Below are positions 6,726 through 8,435 of a stretch of 8,435 nt of DNA, piece after piece (the stretch's first letter is position 1; each line of letters opens with the position of its first letter). Both the position numbers and the translations under genes were made by a program. This stretch comes from Deltaproteobacteria bacterium. Lineage in GTDB: Bacteria; Myxococcota_A; UBA796; GCA-2862545. The notes under the pieces were generated by a model. The model saw only the letters and a list, made by a program, of their open reading frames with translations, searched no databases and was not told the DNA's origin. The stretch is taken from assembly GCA_019307545.1 (NCBI GenBank), contig JAFDJI010000342.1:1-8435 (forward strand). The letters run 5' to 3'.

Positions 6726-8435
6726 TCACCCCGTCGACGCTTTCCGAGATCGCCTTCTGATCGCTCCGAGCAGGATCAAGCCGAACCACGAACCCGAGCC
6801 TGCCCCGCCGTTGCAGCCGCATCCGCCGCCGCCGGTGTTCGTGTTCGTGTCCGTGTCGGTATCCGAATCGGTATCGGAGTCCGAATCGGTGTCCGTGTCC
6901 GTATCGGTATCAAGGTCCGTATCGGTATCGGGGTCCGTATCGGTATCGGAGTCCGTATCGGTATCGGAGTCCGTGTCCGAATCCATGTCGGAGTCGGTGT
7001 CCGTGTCCGTGTCCGGATCGGAGTCCGTATCGCTATCGGAGTCGGTGTCCGTGTCCGTGTCCGGATCGCCGGTGTCGATGATCACCTCGTCGTCGCAGGC
7101 GTCGCCGATCCCATCGAAGTCGAGGTCGACCTGGGCGGTGTTCACCACGATCGGGCAGTTGTCGAACGCGTCGTCGATGTCGTCGTCGTCGGAGTCGAGG
7201 TCCTGGTAGTCGGGCGTGCCGTCCAGGTCGGTGTCGTCCGCCTCGGTGGCCAGGTCGGCGTCACCAGCCTCATCGGCATCGAGGATACCGTCGTCGTCGG
7301 AGTCGATCTCGATAGCGTCCAGGTCGCCGTCTTCGTCGGTGTCGGCCGGGTCCTTCCAGTCGCCCACCTCCTCGATGTCGGAGATGGTGTCGCCATCGGT
7401 GTCCGTCTTGGTCGGGTCGAGGTCGTTGGCAAGCTCCCAGGTGTCCGGGAGCAGGTCGTTGTCGTCGTCGATGAACGCGACGTCGATGTCGATGTCGGTG
7501 CTCGTGGGGTCCTCGCTGTCGTCCGCCGTCGCGATCAGGGTCCAAGCGCCGGCGTCCAGGAGGTCCGGTGTCCAGGAGAAGGCCCCCGTGCTCGTATCGA
7601 AGGAGGCCCCGCTGGGCGTGGGGTTCAGGGAGTACGTCAGCACGGCATCGTCGACATCCTCGGCCGCCACGGTGAACGCCAGAGGCACGCCCTCCGATGC
7701 ATTCAGCAGCGACGTCGGGGTGGGCGTCACGAACTGCGGCGCGTCGTTCTCGGCCACGACCGACACGGTGGTCATCGACCCGATGCCTGGACCACTGGCG
7801 TCGAAGGGCACGACTGTGACGATGCGGCTCGCGGTGTCGGGGTCCTGGCTGGCGTTGTCGTAGGTCACCGTCCGCAACACCGCGGTGTAGGCGTCGAGGG
7901 TGTCGGTACCCGAAACGATGAGGGTGCCGCTCGCGAAGGACTCCGACAGGCCGGTCGCGCCCAGCTCCACGTACAGCGACTCGTCTGCGCCATCGGGGGT
8001 GGCTGCCAGCGACACCTCGACCTTCTCCAGGGTGGCACTGTCGATGTCGATGATGTCGGCGGCCGCATCCGCGATGTCGACCAGTCCGCCATCCTCGGTG
8101 AAGGTCACCGCGTGGTCCTTGCCGGCGGTGAGGCCGTTCAGGTCCACCGCGGGCGGATCGTCGGTGGCCACCATCTGCACCGTCGCCGTGCTCAGGGCGC
8201 TGGGGTCGAGGCCGTCGTCGGCGACCACCTCGATGGTGCGGTCGGTCATCGTCGGCTCGTCGAGGGCATTGTCGTAGGTGACAGTGCGCAACACCTGCTG
8301 GAACAGGGACAGGTCGGCGGGCCCCACGAGGGTGAGGGTGTCGCCGACAAAGGTCACCGTGACCGCCTCGGCGCCAGTGTTGTCGGCGTCCAGGGCTTCC
8401 GCGGCGCCATCGGGCATTGCGGTGAAGGTAAGTGC
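6726..8435 (-). CDS. Large modular surface protein with MYXO-CTERM anchor (N-terminus outside window)
   Basis: The frame is open to the right edge. The methionine at 8417-8415 is internal, since six in-frame codons precede it and it falls within a repeat. The 569 visible residues contain, in order: the end of one cadherin-like repeat (about 1-93), a second full copy (94-231), an Ig/cadherin-like domain of the He_PIG kind (232-320, with the ASFDTSTGAFSWTP signature), Asp-rich thrombospondin-type-3 calcium-binding repeats (about 322-450), an Asp-Thr/Asp-Ser stalk (about 455-534), and a C-terminal Cys-x-Cys / hydrophobic / Arg-rich tail (535-569). A signal peptide should lie upstream, beyond the window. 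The family picture is a calcium-stabilised outer-surface protein whose tail is processed by a myxosortase. Adhesion or envelope structure is a reasonable inference; no enzymatic domain is visible. The visible part is strongly acidic. The stop codon is 2 bases from the stop of the facing crotonase gene. Confidence 0.9.
   Translation of the reverse strand, partial: ALTFTAMPDGAAEALDADNTGAEAVTVTFVGDTLTLVGPADLSLFQQVLRTVTYDNALDEPTMTDRTIEVVADDGLDPSALSTATVQMVATDDPPAVDLNGLTAGKDHAVTFTEDGGLVDIADAAADIIDIDSATLEKVEVSLAATPDGADESLYVELGATGLSESFASGTLIVSGTDTLDAYTAVLRTVTYDNASQDPDTASRIVTVVPFDASGPGIGSMTTVSVVAENDAPQFVTPTPTSLLNASEGVPLAFTVAAEDVDDAVLTYSLNPTPSGASFDTSTGAFSWTPDLLDAGAWTLIATADDSEDPTSTDIDIDVAFIDDDNDLLPDTWELANDLDPTKTDTDGDTISDIEEVGDWKDPADTDEDGDLDAIEIDSDDDGILDADEAGDADLATEADDTDLDGTPDYQDLDSDDDDIDDAFDNCPIVVNTAQVDLDFDGIGDACDDEVIIDTGDPDTDTDTDSDSDTDSDPDTDTDTDSDMDSDTDSDTDTDSDTDTDPDTDTDLDTDTDTDTDSDSDTDSDTDTDTNTNTGGGGCGCNGGAGSGSWFGLILLGAIRRRSRKASTG
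6729..6833 (-). other. MYXO-CTERM-type C-terminal sorting signal
   Basis: The last 35 residues read GGGGCGCNGGAGSG, then a short hydrophobic segment WFGLILLGAI, then RRRSRKASTG. Gly-Cys motif, membrane segment and basic tail in this order at the extreme C-terminus are the hallmark of MYXO-CTERM proteins. These are known in Myxococcota to be processed by rhombosortase-like or CPBP-type myxosortases near the cysteine. The hydrophobic segment is short but within what such tails show. This is the strongest taxonomic marker in the window. Confidence 0.85.
6834..7073 (-). repeat. Hexanucleotide repeat tract encoding the Asp-Thr/Asp-Ser stalk
   Basis: About 240 bases are built from 6-base units, read on the plus strand as variants of GTGTCC, GTATCG and GAGTCC, each encoding Asp-Thr or Asp-Ser on the minus strand. 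Occasional Pro, Met, Leu and Asn replace Thr or Ser. Units are 6 bases, so gain or loss keeps the reading frame and changes only stalk length. The arrangement recalls the Ser-Asp stalks of staphylococcal clumping factors that carry a binding head away from the wall. Confidence 0.9.
7086..7472 (-). repeat. Thrombospondin type 3-like calcium-binding repeats
   Basis: Residues about 322-450 carry repeated DxDxDG-type loops, for example DDDNDLLPD, DTDGDTISD, DEDGDLDAIE, DSDDDGILDADE, DTDLDGTPD and DFDGIGDACDD. A cysteine pair (427 and 447) brackets the last unit, as DNCP...GDACD does in true TSP3 repeats. The module binds calcium and forms a stiff rod in other proteins. That role is carried over by family knowledge. 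Confidence 0.8.
7743..8435 (-). repeat. Tandem cadherin-like repeat pair (one partial, one full copy)
   Basis: Two copies align at the core: QVLRTVTYDNALDEPTMTDR in the first and AVLRTVTYDNASQDPDTASR in the second. Each is followed by a strand-rich end and a Asn/Asp-Asp-x-Pro linker (TDDPP and ENDAPQ). The DNA is also similar, e.g. plus-strand 7855-7881 and 8269-8295 share TTGTCGTAGGT and CGCAACACC, which suggests internal duplication. More copies probably lie beyond the right edge. Confidence 0.75.

Noticed and set aside
5755..6822. Minus-strand open frame of 355 codons opposite the crotonase gene
   Set aside because: It runs through the divergent promoter region and into the neighbouring gene, and shows no motif. 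The plus strand encodes a crotonase with both catalytic glutamates.
6811..7209. Plus-strand open frame rich in Val-Ser repeats
   Set aside because: It is the antisense reading of the Asp-Thr/Asp-Ser hexamer tract. It has no ribosome binding site, and the minus-strand frame has clear domains.

Overview
The window looks like an ordinary chromosomal stretch from a high-GC, predatory- or soil-type Gram-negative bacterium, most likely a member of the Myxococcota. Three things point there. A surface protein at the right edge ends in a Cys-containing, hydrophobic, Arg-rich tail of the MYXO-CTERM type. A large eukaryote-like Ser/Thr kinase is fused to a TolB/PD40 propeller. Third-position GC is strong throughout. 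I see no rRNA, tRNA, CRISPR array, insertion sequence, integrase or phage gene.

Layout. Bases 1-146 hold the last 47 codons of an unrecognised plus-strand gene. Three complete plus-strand genes follow. The first (207-1091) fuses a NifX/NifB-C-type domain to a SlyD-like FKBP prolyl isomerase through a Cys/His-rich linker. The second (1159-1992) is a secreted protein of unknown function. The third (2002-2982) is a serine racemase / serine-threonine dehydratase family PLP enzyme. The last two are 9 bases apart and are probably co-transcribed. The PLP gene then faces a minus-strand gene (3009-5753) for a 914-residue membrane Ser/Thr kinase with a probable extracytoplasmic beta-propeller. A GC-rich hairpin lies in the 26-base gap between them.

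The kinase gene is divergent from a crotonase-family gene (5863-6723), which keeps both hydratase glutamates. The 109-base gap between them must carry both promoters and contains an imperfect dyad. The crotonase gene converges with a large incomplete minus-strand gene (6726-8435, continuing past the right edge), and only 2 bases separate the stop codons. That gene encodes a modular surface protein: tandem cadherin-like repeats, an Ig/cadherin-like domain, Asp-rich thrombospondin-type-3 repeats, an approximately 80-residue Asp-Thr/Asp-Ser stalk, and the MYXO-CTERM anchor.

How the genes relate. There is no clear multi-gene pathway here. Themes are metal-linked folding or delivery (NifX-SlyD fusion), amino-acid PLP chemistry, signalling (kinase), acyl-CoA metabolism (crotonase) and cell surface (MYXO-CTERM protein). 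I did not find a convincing undescribed system. The most unusual single item is the NifX-SlyD fusion, followed by the repeat-rich surface protein.
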